The notes below the pieces were generated by a model. It saw only the letters and a program-made list of their open reading frames with translations. It did no database searches and was not told the origin of the DNA. The position numbers and the translations under genes were made by a program. Shown piece after piece: positions 25,365-34,036 of a stretch of DNA of 64,000 nt. This stretch comes from Methanobacteriota archaeon (lineage in GTDB: Archaea; Halobacteriota; Methanomicrobia; Methanomicrobiales; Methanoculleaceae), in assembly GCA_016841955.1 (NCBI GenBank), contig JAENYE010000001.1:869803-933802 (forward strand), read 5' to 3'. Numbering within the stretch: position 1 is the stretch's first letter; every line of letters starts with the position of its first letter.

Positions 25365-25498
25365 AAACCTCCCCGACCGGCCGGTGGGGCGTAACTATGG
25401 CCTGTCCTGTTATGAACGTTGTGGAGGGACGGCAGAACGTCAGGGACTGAGAAAAAAAGATCTGATCGGTGGGATCTCCGGAGGGTGATCCGGCCCCC

Positions 25499-26659
25499 TC
25501 ACGACGTCGCGACCTCGACGCACTCCTTCCTCGTCCCGATCCGGGCGAGCGCCCCGCACATCCCCGGGACGTAGGCGAGGGCTTTCCCCGAGTCCACCAT
25601 GATCGATGCGAACTCGTCCATCCGGGGCGAGACGACCATGCAGGTGTCCGGTATCACCCGGGCGCCGCTCCGCTCGATGACGCTCACGAGGTCGGGGCTG
25701 TGCTCTGCGACACCCCGGGCGGCGAAGATGTAGAAGGGCTTCGTCGTCTTTTTTCCCCGCAGAAGTTCCGCGAGTTCCCGGAGTTCGTCGGCGGAGCAGT
25801 GCGGGCACCCGACCGCGACCGCCTCGACCTCGGTCTGTGCGAAGAGGGCCTCGACCTCGTCTTCGGTCACCGTCACCCGGTCGAGGTCGGCGGTTGCAAA
25901 CGAGAATACCCGGGCCTCCGGGGTGATCTTGTCGACGTGGAAGAGGGCGACCGCGCCGGTCGCCGCCATCGCGGCCCCGAGCGCTTTGAGCTGGTCGCGG
26001 CCCGGCCGGATACCGCAAAAGATCGGGATCCGGTTCCCTACCTTCTTCCCGGCGACATGCCCGATGGCGCCCCAGTGGTCGGGATGCGGACCCGTGCCGC
26101 TCTCGACCTCGACGACGACCTGCGGCCGCCGGTTCTCGACGATGTGCAGTCCGTAGTACGGGGTCTTCCCGACGATCGCCGCCGCAAGGGCGCTCGGCCC
26201 GCCCTCCCGGTTCGTCCGGGCGCCGAGGACCGAGTTCGCGTAGGCAACCGCCGAGGACTCCGACCAGGCCAGGTGCTCCCCGTACTCCGTGATGCGGAGG
26301 TAGTAGGGCGTGCAGGTGCACTCGAGCCGGATCCCGAGCCTCCGGTAGGCCTCGACGACCTCCGTCTGGTGGCGGGCGAACTCCTCGGCGATCCCGAACT
26401 CCTGCCACCCCTCCCGCGGCATCCCGATGGGGTTTAGGACCGTCGGGACCGCCACCCGGGCGTTGAGGCTCTGCAGCCAGGCAAGCCCCCACTTCCCGAT
26501 GGTCTTGTAGGACGCACCGCTCACCTGGGCGCTCGCGATCGGGACGAGTCTCTCGGCCTCGTAGACCCTCCCGAGCGCGACCAGGATCTCCATCATCTTC
26601 TGGCGTGTCTCGCCGAACTCGCCGGCGAGCACCTTCTCGTCATCGTTATCGAGATACAT
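25499..26659 (-). CDS. Aconitase X catalytic domain, phosphomevalonate dehydratase large subunit
   Basis: 386 residues of the aconitase X type. Cysteines for the [4Fe-4S] cluster are in LECTCTPYY (about 115-118), GCPHCSADEL (about 291-294) and IPDTCMVVSP (about 346). In archaea this protein with a small DUF126 subunit dehydrates 5-phosphomevalonate to trans-anhydromevalonate phosphate (established in Aeropyrum pernix). Adjacent UbiD and UbiX genes, 3 bp upstream and overlapping, complete that pathway and make this assignment strong. The small subunit is not in the window. Confidence 0.9.
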   Translation of the reverse strand: MYLDNDDEKVLAGEFGETRQKMMEILVALGRVYEAERLVPIASAQVSGASYKTIGKWGLAWLQSLNARVAVPTVLNPIGMPREGWQEFGIAEEFARHQTEVVEAYRRLGIRLECTCTPYYLRITEYGEHLAWSESSAVAYANSVLGARTNREGGPSALAAAIVGKTPYYGLHIVENRRPQVVVEVESGTGPHPDHWGAIGHVAGKKVGNRIPIFCGIRPGRDQLKALGAAMAATGAVALFHVDKITPEARVFSFATADLDRVTVTEDEVEALFAQTEVEAVAVGCPHCSADELRELAELLRGKKTTKPFYIFAARGVAEHSPDLVSVIERSGARVIPDTCMVVSPRMDEFASIMVDSGKALAYVPGMCGALARIGTRKECVEVATS

Positions 26660-26662
26660 AAT

Positions 26663-27904
26663 CTACGGCCACTCCGCTCTCCTGAATTCGTCCTCTCTCC
26701 CCATAACCATCGTGGCATCGACCCCGACCTTCACGTTCGTCCCGTCGGAAAGGCGCGTCGGGTCGAGCGACGAGCCCCGCACGCCGGTGACGACCATGAT
26801 ATCGGTATCGCCCCGCACCCGTGTCGCGATCGCGTACTCGACGTCGTGGGGGTCGTGGATATCGATATCCTCGTCCACCACCACGACGTGCTTTAAGGAT
26901 GTGTGGGCGGCAAACGCCGCCATGATGGCGTTCTTCGCGTCTCCCTGCGTGTTCTTCCGGATCTGCACCACCGCGTGGAGGTAGCCGGCGCCGCCTTTCG
27001 TGAGGAGGACGTCTTTCACCGTCGTCACCTCGCCGACCGCACGGTAGATCCTGGGCTCATACGGTGCCCCCATCAGGAGTTTGTGCTCGTCGCCGGCGGG
27101 GAGGATGCCGTGGTAGATGGGGTCCTCCTTGCAGTACATCCGGGTGAACTCGATCACCGGCTGCTGCCGCACGGGATCGTAGGTGCCGGTGATATCGACG
27201 AACGGCCCTTCCGCCGCCGTCTCCGCCCCGATGTAGCCCTCGAGCACGATCTCGGCATCGGGGACCCGGACGCCGTTCCCGCACTCCCTGACGGCGAGTT
27301 CCCCGCCCATCAGCTCCGCCGCGTAGGCGAGTTCCTTCCCCTGCGGGACGCGGGTGCAGGCGGCAAACGTCACGAGGGGATGGGTGCCGACGGTGACCGC
27401 GACCGGGAGTCTCTCCCCCCGGGCGAGCGCCGCCTTGAGCAGGGTATGGGTATGCCTCCCCTCCACCAGGCGGGCGACGACCCTTCTGTCGTCGAGGACC
27501 ATCATCCGGTGGATGGAGGCGTTCTCGACGCCGTCGTAGCGCGAGAAGACGATCCCCGAGGTGAAGTACCGCCCGGCGTCCCCCGGGAAGTGCTTCATGA
27601 CCGGCAGGCGGGAGAGATCGGGCTTGACGCCGCCTTCGCACCGCCCGGCATCCACCACCCGGCCGTTGTAGGTCGCGGCGGCAAGGCGCCTGATCCGGTC
27701 GCGCTCGTCCACGCCGAGCGCCGCTGCAAGCGCTCTCCGGTCGGAAAGAAGGTTCATCACCCCCCGGTGGCCGTCGAGGTCGTGGAAAAAGAGGATCTTC
27801 TCGGTCCGGCTCGCCATACGGGGAGCCTCGTACACGGTCGAGCAGGGGCTCTCGATATCCTCGACCCGGCCCTGCTCCCGCATCATCGCTATGAAATCAC
27901 GCAT
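26663..27904 (-). CDS. UbiD-family decarboxylase, likely anhydromevalonate phosphate decarboxylase
   Basis: 413 residues, normal for UbiD. The prenylated-FMN pocket is seen in the RxxE-D region: NASIHRMMVLDDRRV, EGPFVDITGTYDP (Glu) and VVVDEDIDIHDPHDVEYAIATR (Asp). These enzymes decarboxylate unsaturated acids with prenyl-FMN. Placed between aconitase X and UbiX, it most likely converts trans-anhydromevalonate phosphate to isopentenyl phosphate. It overlaps ubiX by eight bases. A menaquinone role as a classic UbiD is less likely in a methanogen. Confidence 0.88.
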   Translation of the reverse strand: MRDFIAMMREQGRVEDIESPCSTVYEAPRMASRTEKILFFHDLDGHRGVMNLLSDRRALAAALGVDERDRIRRLAAATYNGRVVDAGRCEGGVKPDLSRLPVMKHFPGDAGRYFTSGIVFSRYDGVENASIHRMMVLDDRRVVARLVEGRHTHTLLKAALARGERLPVAVTVGTHPLVTFAACTRVPQGKELAYAAELMGGELAVRECGNGVRVPDAEIVLEGYIGAETAAEGPFVDITGTYDPVRQQPVIEFTRMYCKEDPIYHGILPAGDEHKLLMGAPYEPRIYRAVGEVTTVKDVLLTKGGAGYLHAVVQIRKNTQGDAKNAIMAAFAAHTSLKHVVVVDEDIDIHDPHDVEYAIATRVRGDTDIMVVTGVRGSSLDPTRLSDGTNVKVGVDATMVMGREDEFRRAEWP

Positions 27905-28451
27905 CGTATCCGCTCCATCGGGTTCCGAGACGGTGTTTGACCCCCAGGTGGTCGAGCACCCGGGCCACCACCATATCGATGAGGTCGTCGATGGTCTGTG
28001 GGTGCTGGTAGAAGGGAGGGCTTGCGACCATCACGGTCGCGCCGGCCTCGTCGGCTGCAAGCATATTCTTTAAGTGAATCCGGGAGAGCGGCATCTCCCG
28101 GAGGAGGAGGAGGAGGGGGCGCCTCTCCTTGAGGCAGACGTCCGCCGCCCTGCCGATCAGGTTGTCGGCGAGGCCGTTGCTGACCGCCGCGAGCGTCTTC
28201 ATGCTGCAGGGCACGATCGCCATCCCATCGTAGCAGAACGAGCCGCTCGCGATATCGGCCGCGAGGTTGCTGTTCTCGGCGTATATGGCGTCGAACCCGG
28301 AGAGGTCCACGCGCTCGATCCCGGCTATCTGCCGGGCGGTATCGGAGATGACGATATGCACCGTTGCCTGATCGCAGAGCACCTCGAGCAGGCGGCGGGC
28401 GTAGACGACCCCGCTTGCCCCGGTGACCCCGACGACGAATTCCTTCTTCAT
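27897..28451 (-). CDS. ubiX: UbiX flavin prenyltransferase
   Basis: 184 residues. FVVGVTGASGVVYARRLLE is the typical N-terminus with the GASG nucleotide-binding turn; VPCSMKTLAAVSNGLADNLIGRAADVCLKERRPLLLLLREMPL is the conserved core (quoted in parts), with the Ser/Glu residues that bind dimethylallyl phosphate. It makes prenylated FMN for the neighbouring UbiD. First gene of the three-gene set with UbiD and aconitase X. The HD hydrolase ends 12 bp upstream on the same strand, so the operon may begin there. Confidence 0.93.
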   Translation of the reverse strand: MKKEFVVGVTGASGVVYARRLLEVLCDQATVHIVISDTARQIAGIERVDLSGFDAIYAENSNLAADIASGSFCYDGMAIVPCSMKTLAAVSNGLADNLIGRAADVCLKERRPLLLLLREMPLSRIHLKNMLAADEAGATVMVASPPFYQHPQTIDDLIDMVVARVLDHLGVKHRLGTRWSGYDA

Positions 28452-28463
28452 GTGCTCTCCATA

Positions 28464-29672
28464 TTATGTCACTACAAGTTTATCCTGTTTTGTCGCCCGC
28501 CTCACCCGGAGCACCTCTGTTCCCGCCTGCTCCACGACGTTCCGGTGCTCGGGGGTTGTGTAGATGCCGAGGCGCCACTGCTGCCGCCGGGTATCGTTTA
28601 AGGTGTTGATGAGGGGGGAGACCTCCTCGATCTCCACCATCGCGTGGCTGTTCCTGACCCGGACCTCCATCGAGAGGGCGCCCGGGAGCCGGGGGATGTC
28701 CACGAGGACGCAGTCCTCCGGGACCCCCGCGGTCTGGGCGATGGCGAGGGCAAGACCCCGTTCCCGGGCGGCCCCAAGATCCTGCTGGAGGGCTGCGGCG
28801 TTCACCCGGTCTTCGCCGACGTAAAGCGCCCTCTTGTAGAGGTCCCGGGCGTAGACCCGGCGGGCGAGGTCGCGGGTGATCGCGTGGGGCGAGTGCTTCA
28901 GCCGCTCCATGCAGGCGGCATCGTCCATCTGCATGAGTTCGCGGGCGTCCGCACCCGGGACGTTCTGCACCTCCTCCCTGAGGGCGTGGACGAACATGCT
29001 CGTCGCGATCCGGCTCACGTGGTGGAAGTAGACCGCCGGGCGCATCAGGGTCCGTGCGATGAGGAGCGACTCGGCGGCGTTGATCCCGCCTTCGTGCAGT
29101 GCGATACCGGATTCGGCGAGGATCGTGCACCGGATCAACCGGTGTGCGTCGACCGTCCCGTAGGGCACGCCGGTGTAGTGGGCGTCCCGCATCAGGTAGT
29201 CCATCCGGTCGACGTCCAGGCTCCCGTGGATGATGCTTGCGAGGCGGTGCTTTCCTGCGACGACGGCGCAGACCTCGGCGGGGTCGAGCCCCTCCTCTTC
29301 GAGGATCCCGGCGATTGCCCCCTCCCCGACGAGGTGATCGATCTGGTGGTGGCATCTTCCGGTGAACTCCTCCATCACCGGTTCGGTGACGTGGGAGAAG
29401 GGGCCGTGGCCGATGTCGTGGAGGAGGGCGGCCGTGGTGACGAGCCTCGTCTCGCCGTCGTCGAGCCCGAGCTCGCTCGCCATGAGACCCGCAAGATGCA
29501 TCGTCCCGAGCGAGTGCTCGAACCGGGTATGGTTTGCCCCGGGGTAGACGAGATTTGCAAACCCGAGCTGGGTGACGTGGCGGAGCCGCTGGACAACTCC
29601 CGAGTCCAGCAGCCGGAGCGCGAGCGCGTCCGCCTCTACGTAGCCGTGCACCGGATCCTTGATGATCTTCAT
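28464..29672 (-). CDS. HD-domain phosphohydrolase (dGTPase-like)
   Basis: 402 residues from ATG 29672 (MKIIKDPVHGYVE). HD motifs: NHTRFEHSLG (His), ALLHDIGHGPFSH (HD pair) and VDRMDYLMRDAHYTG (Asp). This is the archaeal/bacterial group of HD proteins related to dNTP triphosphohydrolases and SAMHD1. The frame stays open far upstream, to 31346, but that part is the antisense of the two cofD genes and is not protein. Divergent from the first cofD with a 45-bp promoter gap. Confidence 0.88.
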   Translation of the reverse strand: MKIIKDPVHGYVEADALALRLLDSGVVQRLRHVTQLGFANLVYPGANHTRFEHSLGTMHLAGLMASELGLDDGETRLVTTAALLHDIGHGPFSHVTEPVMEEFTGRCHHQIDHLVGEGAIAGILEEEGLDPAEVCAVVAGKHRLASIIHGSLDVDRMDYLMRDAHYTGVPYGTVDAHRLIRCTILAESGIALHEGGINAAESLLIARTLMRPAVYFHHVSRIATSMFVHALREEVQNVPGADARELMQMDDAACMERLKHSPHAITRDLARRVYARDLYKRALYVGEDRVNAAALQQDLGAARERGLALAIAQTAGVPEDCVLVDIPRLPGALSMEVRVRNSHAMVEIEEVSPLINTLNDTRRQQWRLGIYTTPEHRNVVEQAGTEVLRVRRATKQDKLVVT

Positions 29673-29717
29673 CCGTTCTGTTAACTTCTTGGGAGATGAC
29701 TGATAAAGGTATGGAGG

Positions 29718-30626
29718 ATGATCACCTTCCTCTCCGGCGGAACCGGGACGCCTGCGCTCATCCGGGGCGTCCGGCAGATCCTTTACGACAGCGAGATCGC
29801 CGTGGTCGCGAATACCGCTGAGGATCTCTGGGTCTCGGGGAGCCACTGTGCGCCCGACATCGATGCCGCCGTCTTCCTCTTCGCGGGCATCCTCGATACC
29901 GGCCGGTGGTGGGGGATCAAAGGCGATACCTACGCCACCCACAACTACCTCCCGAAGGTGGCGGGCAGCGAACCCTTCCCGGTCGGCGACCGTGCCCGGG
30001 CCGTCCAGATCGCCCGGGCGGCACTCCTCCGTGAAGGCCGGACCCTGACGGAGGCGGTGCAGGCGCAGTGCCGGGCGCTCAACATCGGGGCGACCGTCCT
30101 CCCGGTGACCGACGCGGAGGCCGCCCTCTTCGTCGATACCGGCACCGAACGCCTGCCGCTCTTCGAGTACTTGATGGCCGCCGATGCCGATACGGAAGTG
30201 CGCCAGCTCGTTCCGGCCGCACCCGTTCCTCCCGAGGTCACGGACGAGGTGCGGGCGGTGATCGAGGCAAGCGATGCCGTGGTGATTGGGCCCGCCAACC
30301 CCGCCCGGAGCATCCTCCCCATCCTCGACTGCGCCGGCATGCGCCGCCTCCTCCTTGATAAGTTCGTCGTCGCGGTCTCGCCGTTCCGGGGCGGCGTCGC
30401 ACCGGACCAGAAAGACGCCGCCCTCATGTATGCCGTCGGCGAACCCCCGACCTCTCCGGCGGTCTTCAGGCTTTATGGGGATATCGTCGACGTCTTTGTC
30501 CAGGACCTCCACGACCCCGACGAAGTCCCCGGATCGCTCCGCCTCGAGACGCGTCTCATGCATGAGCGGCAGGCCGAATCGCTCGCCTGGGATCTCATGG
30601 CGGTCATACGCCACGCGGTTTTGTGA
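29718..30626 (+). CDS. CofD-like transferase, divergent paralog
   Basis: 302 residues. It opens [17 protein letters not shown], as CofD, and keeps NTAEDLWVSGSHCAPDID, GRWWGIKGDTYATH and VVIGPANPARSI. It differs from canonical CofD at the IGNAPVSGP loop, which here reads FRGGVAPDQKDA, and the dipeptide order in other substrate loops. CofD joins a phospholactyl-type group to Fo to make F420-0. This copy may accept another donor or serve a related flavin. The canonical copy follows 72 bp later. ATG and TATA near 29700 (TAAAGGTATGG) fit its start. Confidence 0.82.
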   Translation: MITFLSGGTGTPALIRGVRQILYDSEIAVVANTAEDLWVSGSHCAPDIDAAVFLFAGILDTGRWWGIKGDTYATHNYLPKVAGSEPFPVGDRARAVQIARAALLREGRTLTEAVQAQCRALNIGATVLPVTDAEAALFVDTGTERLPLFEYLMAADADTEVRQLVPAAPVPPEVTDEVRAVIEASDAVVIGPANPARSILPILDCAGMRRLLLDKFVVAVSPFRGGVAPDQKDAALMYAVGEPPTSPAVFRLYGDIVDVFVQDLHDPDEVPGSLRLETRLMHERQAESLAWDLMAVIRHAVL

Positions 30627-30698
30627 ACGAGATGGCTCCGCCGCCCGGCCCGATAGGGAAAATTCATATACGGTTGCACTTGAAACGCTAATTGTTCT

Positions 30699-31601
30699 AT
30701 GATAACATTCCTCTCGGGCGGGACCGGAACCCCGAAGCTCCTCCGCGGGATGCGGGAGCTGCTGGACGACCGGGATATCGCGGTCATCGTCAACACGGCC
30801 GAGGACACGTGGCTCTCCGGCAACCACCTCTCGCCCGACATCGATACGGTCATGTACCTCTTCGCGGGCATCCTCGATACCGGGAGGTGGTGGGGAATCC
30901 GCAACGACTCCTACATCACCCACGACCTCCTCGCGAGACTCGACATCGACGAGTACATTGCCGTCGGGGACCAGGACCGGGCGATCCACGTTGCGCGAGG
31001 GGAGATGCTCCGGCGCGGCATGCGGGTCACCGGGGCAACTGCGGCGCTCTGCGCGAAACTGGGCGTCCGGGCGACCGTTCTCCCGATGACCGACTCCGCC
31101 GTGACGACCTACGTCCGCACACCCCGGGGCGAGATACACTTCCAGGAGTACTGGGTGAAGCACCGGGGAGACGTGGCGATCGACGGCGTGGTCCGGCGGT
31201 TCCGTGAGCCGCCGGTCGCGACCGACGAGGTTATCGGGGCGATCGAGGCGAGCGATGCCGTGGTGATCGGCCCGAGCAACCCGGTCACGAGCATATCGCC
31301 GATCCTCGAGTGCGCCGGGGTGAGGGAGGCGCTCCGCCGGCAGCACGTCATCGCGGTCAGCCCCTTCATCGGCGACGCGCCGGTGAGCGGCCCGGCGACG
31401 GCCCTGATGCGGGCCTTCGGAAAAGAAGCATCATCTGCCGGGACATACGGCCTCTACGAGGACTTCGTGGATATCTTCATCCAGGATACCCGGGACCCGG
31501 TCGGGCTTCGAGGGGCTCTGCGCCTGGACACCCTCATGGTCAACCGGGGCAAAAGCCTGGATCTCGCAAAGAGCATCCTGACCCTGATATACGGGTGCTG
31601 A
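30699..31601 (+). CDS. cofD: 2-phospho-L-lactate transferase CofD
   Basis: 300 residues, canonical length. [79 protein letters not shown] and [14 protein letters not shown] are the conserved loops that bind Fo and the GDP-linked (GPPG type) donor. It forms the phosphodiester bond of coenzyme F420. A TATA-like CATATACGG lies about 25 bp upstream of the ATG. The paralog upstream is about half identical by eye. Confidence 0.92.
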   Translation: MITFLSGGTGTPKLLRGMRELLDDRDIAVIVNTAEDTWLSGNHLSPDIDTVMYLFAGILDTGRWWGIRNDSYITHDLLARLDIDEYIAVGDQDRAIHVARGEMLRRGMRVTGATAALCAKLGVRATVLPMTDSAVTTYVRTPRGEIHFQEYWVKHRGDVAIDGVVRRFREPPVATDEVIGAIEASDAVVIGPSNPVTSISPILECAGVREALRRQHVIAVSPFIGDAPVSGPATALMRAFGKEASSAGTYGLYEDFVDIFIQDTRDPVGLRGALRLDTLMVNRGKSLDLAKSILTLIYGC

Positions 31602-31611
31602 ACGCACCCCT

Positions 31612-32010
31612 TCACGCTTTCTTCTGTTTCTCCCGGTAGTCCTCTATTGCTGCGTGGAGCGCGTCCGCCGCGAGGTTCGAGCAGTGCATCTTCCGGGGCG
31701 GCAACCCCTCGAGTTCGGTCGCCACGTCGTCGCGGGTGATCTTCATCGCCTCCTCAAGCGTCTTTCCCCTGGCAAGATCGGTCACCATGCTGCTCGTGGC
31801 TATCGCCGAACCGCACCCGAACGTCCGGAACCTGATGTCCTCGATGACGTTCTCTTTGACCTTGATGAAGATCTCCATGAGGTCCCCGCAGACGGGGTTG
31901 CCGACCTTGCCGTAGCCGTCCGGGCTCTCGATCACCCCGACGTTGTGCGGGTTCATGAAGTGCTCCATCACCTTCTGGCTGTATCCGATCTGATCTGCCA
32001 AATTCTTCAC
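31612..32010 (-). CDS. iscU: IscU/NifU-type Fe-S scaffold
   Basis: 132 residues. The three cluster-ligand cysteines are present: NPVCGDLM (C41), TFGCGSAIATSS (C66) and KMHCSNLAADALH (C109), with Asp43 as usual. It assembles [2Fe-2S] clusters from sulfur delivered by a cysteine desulfurase. The upstream gene encodes an IscS-like protein and ends right before this start (no gap). Convergent with cofD. Confidence 0.93.
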   Translation of the reverse strand: MKNLADQIGYSQKVMEHFMNPHNVGVIESPDGYGKVGNPVCGDLMEIFIKVKENVIEDIRFRTFGCGSAIATSSMVTDLARGKTLEEAMKITRDDVATELEGLPPRKMHCSNLAADALHAAIEDYREKQKKA

Positions 32011-33165
32011 CTACAGCGGTGTAATAGCCCGCAGGCGTTTAACTGTTTCTTCGATGGCCCCGACGATCCGGGGCACCTCGTCTTCGCTGTTCTCGCGCCC
32101 GAGCGTCGCGACCATCGAGCCGTGCGCCTCCTCGTGGGCGAGCCCGATGGCGAGGAGGACGTGGGAGGCCTCGAGCGTCCGGGAGGTGCACGCCGACCCG
32201 GTGGCGACCGCGATCCCGAGCAGGTTCATGGCCAGCTGGATGCTCTCGCCCTCGATCCGGGAGAAGCGGAAACTCGCGTGGTGCGGGAGCCGCATTGTCG
32301 GGTGGCCGGTCAGGTAGGCCTCCTCGATCTCCGTGATTCCGGCGATGAGCCGGTCCCGGATCGCGGCGAGACGCTTGCTCTCCTCCGGCATCTCCTCCTT
32401 CGCAAGCCGGGCGGCCTCTCCCATGCAGGCGATCGAAAAGACGTTCTCGGTCCCGGGCCGGAGACCGCGTTCCTGCCCGCCCCCGACGATGACCGGCTGG
32501 ACCCGGACCCCCGGGCGGATGTAGAGCGCCCCGATCCCGTCCGGCCCCCCGAGCTGATTTCCGGAGAGGGTGAGAAGGTCGATGCCGTCACGCTTCACGT
32601 TGATCGGGATCCTTCCCGCGGCATCGGCGGCATCCACGTGGAGGAGTCCACCCCGGTCGTGGACGATCTCCGCAACCTCCCTGATCGGCTCGATCGTCCC
32701 GATCTCGTTGTTCGCGTAGTGGACCGACGTGACGACAGTCTCCGGCGTGACCGCCGCGGCGAGGGCGGCAAGGTCGATCGTGCCGTAGCGGTCGACCGGA
32801 GCCAGCGTGAGGGAAAAACCGCTCTTCTGGAGGTCTTTTGCCGGGTTCAGCACGGATATGTGCTCGATGGTGCTCGCGACGACATTCTTCCCCGACTTCC
32901 GGTTCCGGAGCGCGGTCCCCCGGATGGCGATGTTGTTCGACTCGGTCGCCCCGCCGGTGAAGATGATCGAGTCCGGGGCGCTCGCGCCGACGAGCGCCGC
33001 TACTTTCTCGCGTGCCGCGGCAAGGGTCTCCTGCGCCTGCAGCCCTTCCTGGTAGATCGTGGAGGGGTTGCCGACGAAGCCGTCCGGGAACCGCCTCCCG
33101 AACCGGGCAACCTCCGGGTGGACCGGCATCGCCGCGGCGTGGTCGAGATAGATCCGCTCTTCCAT
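32011..33165 (-). CDS. iscS: IscS/NifS-like protein lacking the PLP lysine
   Basis: 384 residues, normal cysteine desulfurase length. YLDHAAAMPVHPEV, FTGGATESNNIAIRG, YANNEIGTIEPI and HVDAADAAG build the PLP site, and GSACTSRTLEASH holds the catalytic Cys. The segment that should read S-x-H-K-x-x-G-P is LSGNQLGGPDGIGALY: His is Asn203 and the Schiff-base Lys is Gln204. The Archaeoglobus fulgidus IscS is also reported to lack this Lys. The protein may act as a sulfide- or TusA-fed sulfur carrier or bind PMP instead of working as a desulfurase (inference). It abuts iscU. Confidence 0.9.
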   Translation of the reverse strand: MEERIYLDHAAAMPVHPEVARFGRRFPDGFVGNPSTIYQEGLQAQETLAAAREKVAALVGASAPDSIIFTGGATESNNIAIRGTALRNRKSGKNVVASTIEHISVLNPAKDLQKSGFSLTLAPVDRYGTIDLAALAAAVTPETVVTSVHYANNEIGTIEPIREVAEIVHDRGGLLHVDAADAAGRIPINVKRDGIDLLTLSGNQLGGPDGIGALYIRPGVRVQPVIVGGGQERGLRPGTENVFSIACMGEAARLAKEEMPEESKRLAAIRDRLIAGITEIEEAYLTGHPTMRLPHHASFRFSRIEGESIQLAMNLLGIAVATGSACTSRTLEASHVLLAIGLAHEEAHGSMVATLGRENSEDEVPRIVGAIEETVKRLRAITPL

Positions 33166-33177
33166 TCCCTGCAGCCC

Positions 33178-33537
33178 CTAGAACGTGATGACCGCGTCGG
33201 CGTCTACCGCGAGGTCGTTCAAGGTGAGCGCGCCCACGACCTGCCCCTCCGCGATGAAGTCGCCCCGTGACATGCCGAGGAGCTGGGTGCTCTGCTCGCA
33301 GATGTAGATCTTTGCCCCCGCGGCGATCGCCTGGTGCATGATCTCCGAGAGTTTCGGGAAGTTCCCGACCTGGATCTCCTCCGCCGCGCCCTTTTTGACG
33401 ACCGTCACCCCCCTGATCATGAAGAAGATGTCGGCGTCCATATCCATGCTACGCGCCGTCATCGCGAGCACGAACGGTGCGTACAATCTCTCAGGAGTAT
33501 CGGTGCCGCTGGTCTGGACATAAAGTATGCGTGCCAT
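33178..33537 (-). CDS. DsrE/DsrF-family sulfur-relay protein
   Basis: 119 residues of the DsrE fold: RILYVQTSGTDTPERLYAPFVLA, then DADIFFMIRGVTVVKKG, and the conserved Cys in IYICEQSTQLLGM (about residue 81). DsrE proteins carry persulfide sulfur between TusA and target enzymes. It sits between an IscS-like gene and three TusA-like genes on one strand with gaps under 15 bp, so one operon for sulfur transfer is likely. Confidence 0.88.
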   Translation of the reverse strand: MARILYVQTSGTDTPERLYAPFVLAMTARSMDMDADIFFMIRGVTVVKKGAAEEIQVGNFPKLSEIMHQAIAAGAKIYICEQSTQLLGMSRGDFIAEGQVVGALTLNDLAVDADAVITF

Positions 33538-33542
33538 GCGTC

Positions 33543-33773
33543 TCAGCCTCCTTTCCGTATAGAGAACGTGGTCTTCTCTCCATCCTTTTCCTCGCTCACG
33601 ATCTCGTGGCCCATCCGTCTTGCCCAGACCCTGACGTCCTCCTCGGTCGGGGTGTTGTCCACCTCGATCTTCAGGATCTCGCCGCTCGCGAGCCGGTCCA
33701 TCCCCTCTTTGAGCAGGATGGCGGGCGCCTGGCAGTAGGCCCCCTTAGCATCCACGTAGCCTCCGGCGTCCAT
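33543..33773 (-). CDS. TusA-like sulfur carrier, CQAP variant
   Basis: 76 residues of the TusA/SirA fold. The active Cys region reads DAKGAYCQAPAILLKEGMD, where the usual CPxP is CQAP. It has the typical end VWARRMGHEIVSEEKDGEKTTFSIRK. Five bases separate it from the DsrE gene. The altered loop may change partner specificity. Confidence 0.85.
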   Translation of the reverse strand: MDAGGYVDAKGAYCQAPAILLKEGMDRLASGEILKIEVDNTPTEEDVRVWARRMGHEIVSEEKDGEKTTFSIRKGG

Positions 33774-33777
33774 CCGA

Positions 33778-34026
33778 TCACTTCGCCTCTGCCGTTGCCA
33801 TCGCTCCCTTGCGCACGATGAGGGTCATCACGCCCGAGGCGACGTGTTCTTCCTCGATCGTGTGCCCGTTCTCGACGACCCAGGACCTGACCGTCCCGAC
33901 AAGGTCCGGTTTGTCGGTCGTGACCTGCAGGATCTGTCCCGCGTTGAGCACCTCCATCTCCTCCTCGATCGAGAGCATGGGCGACTGGCAGATGCCGACG
34001 CAATTTACCGTCTTATCCGCGTACAT
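33778..34026 (-). CDS. TusA-like sulfur carrier, CQSP variant with extra Cys
   Basis: 82 residues. The active-site region reads VNCVGICQSPMLSIEEEM: a CxxxC pair with the second Cys in CQSP instead of CPxP. C-terminal strand pair GHTIEEEHVASGVMTLIVRK is as in TusA. It lies 4 bp from the next TusA-like gene. Two close cysteines could form a disulfide or shuttle persulfide. Confidence 0.84.
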   Translation of the reverse strand: MYADKTVNCVGICQSPMLSIEEEMEVLNAGQILQVTTDKPDLVGTVRSWVVENGHTIEEEHVASGVMTLIVRKGAMATAEAK

Positions 34027-34036
34027 TCATTTCACC

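Noticed and set aside
29673..31346. Long minus-strand extension of the HD hydrolase frame (to 960 residues)
   Set aside because: It is antisense to both cofD genes, has Arg/Pro/Gly-rich shadow composition and no domain; the HD protein starts normally at 29672.
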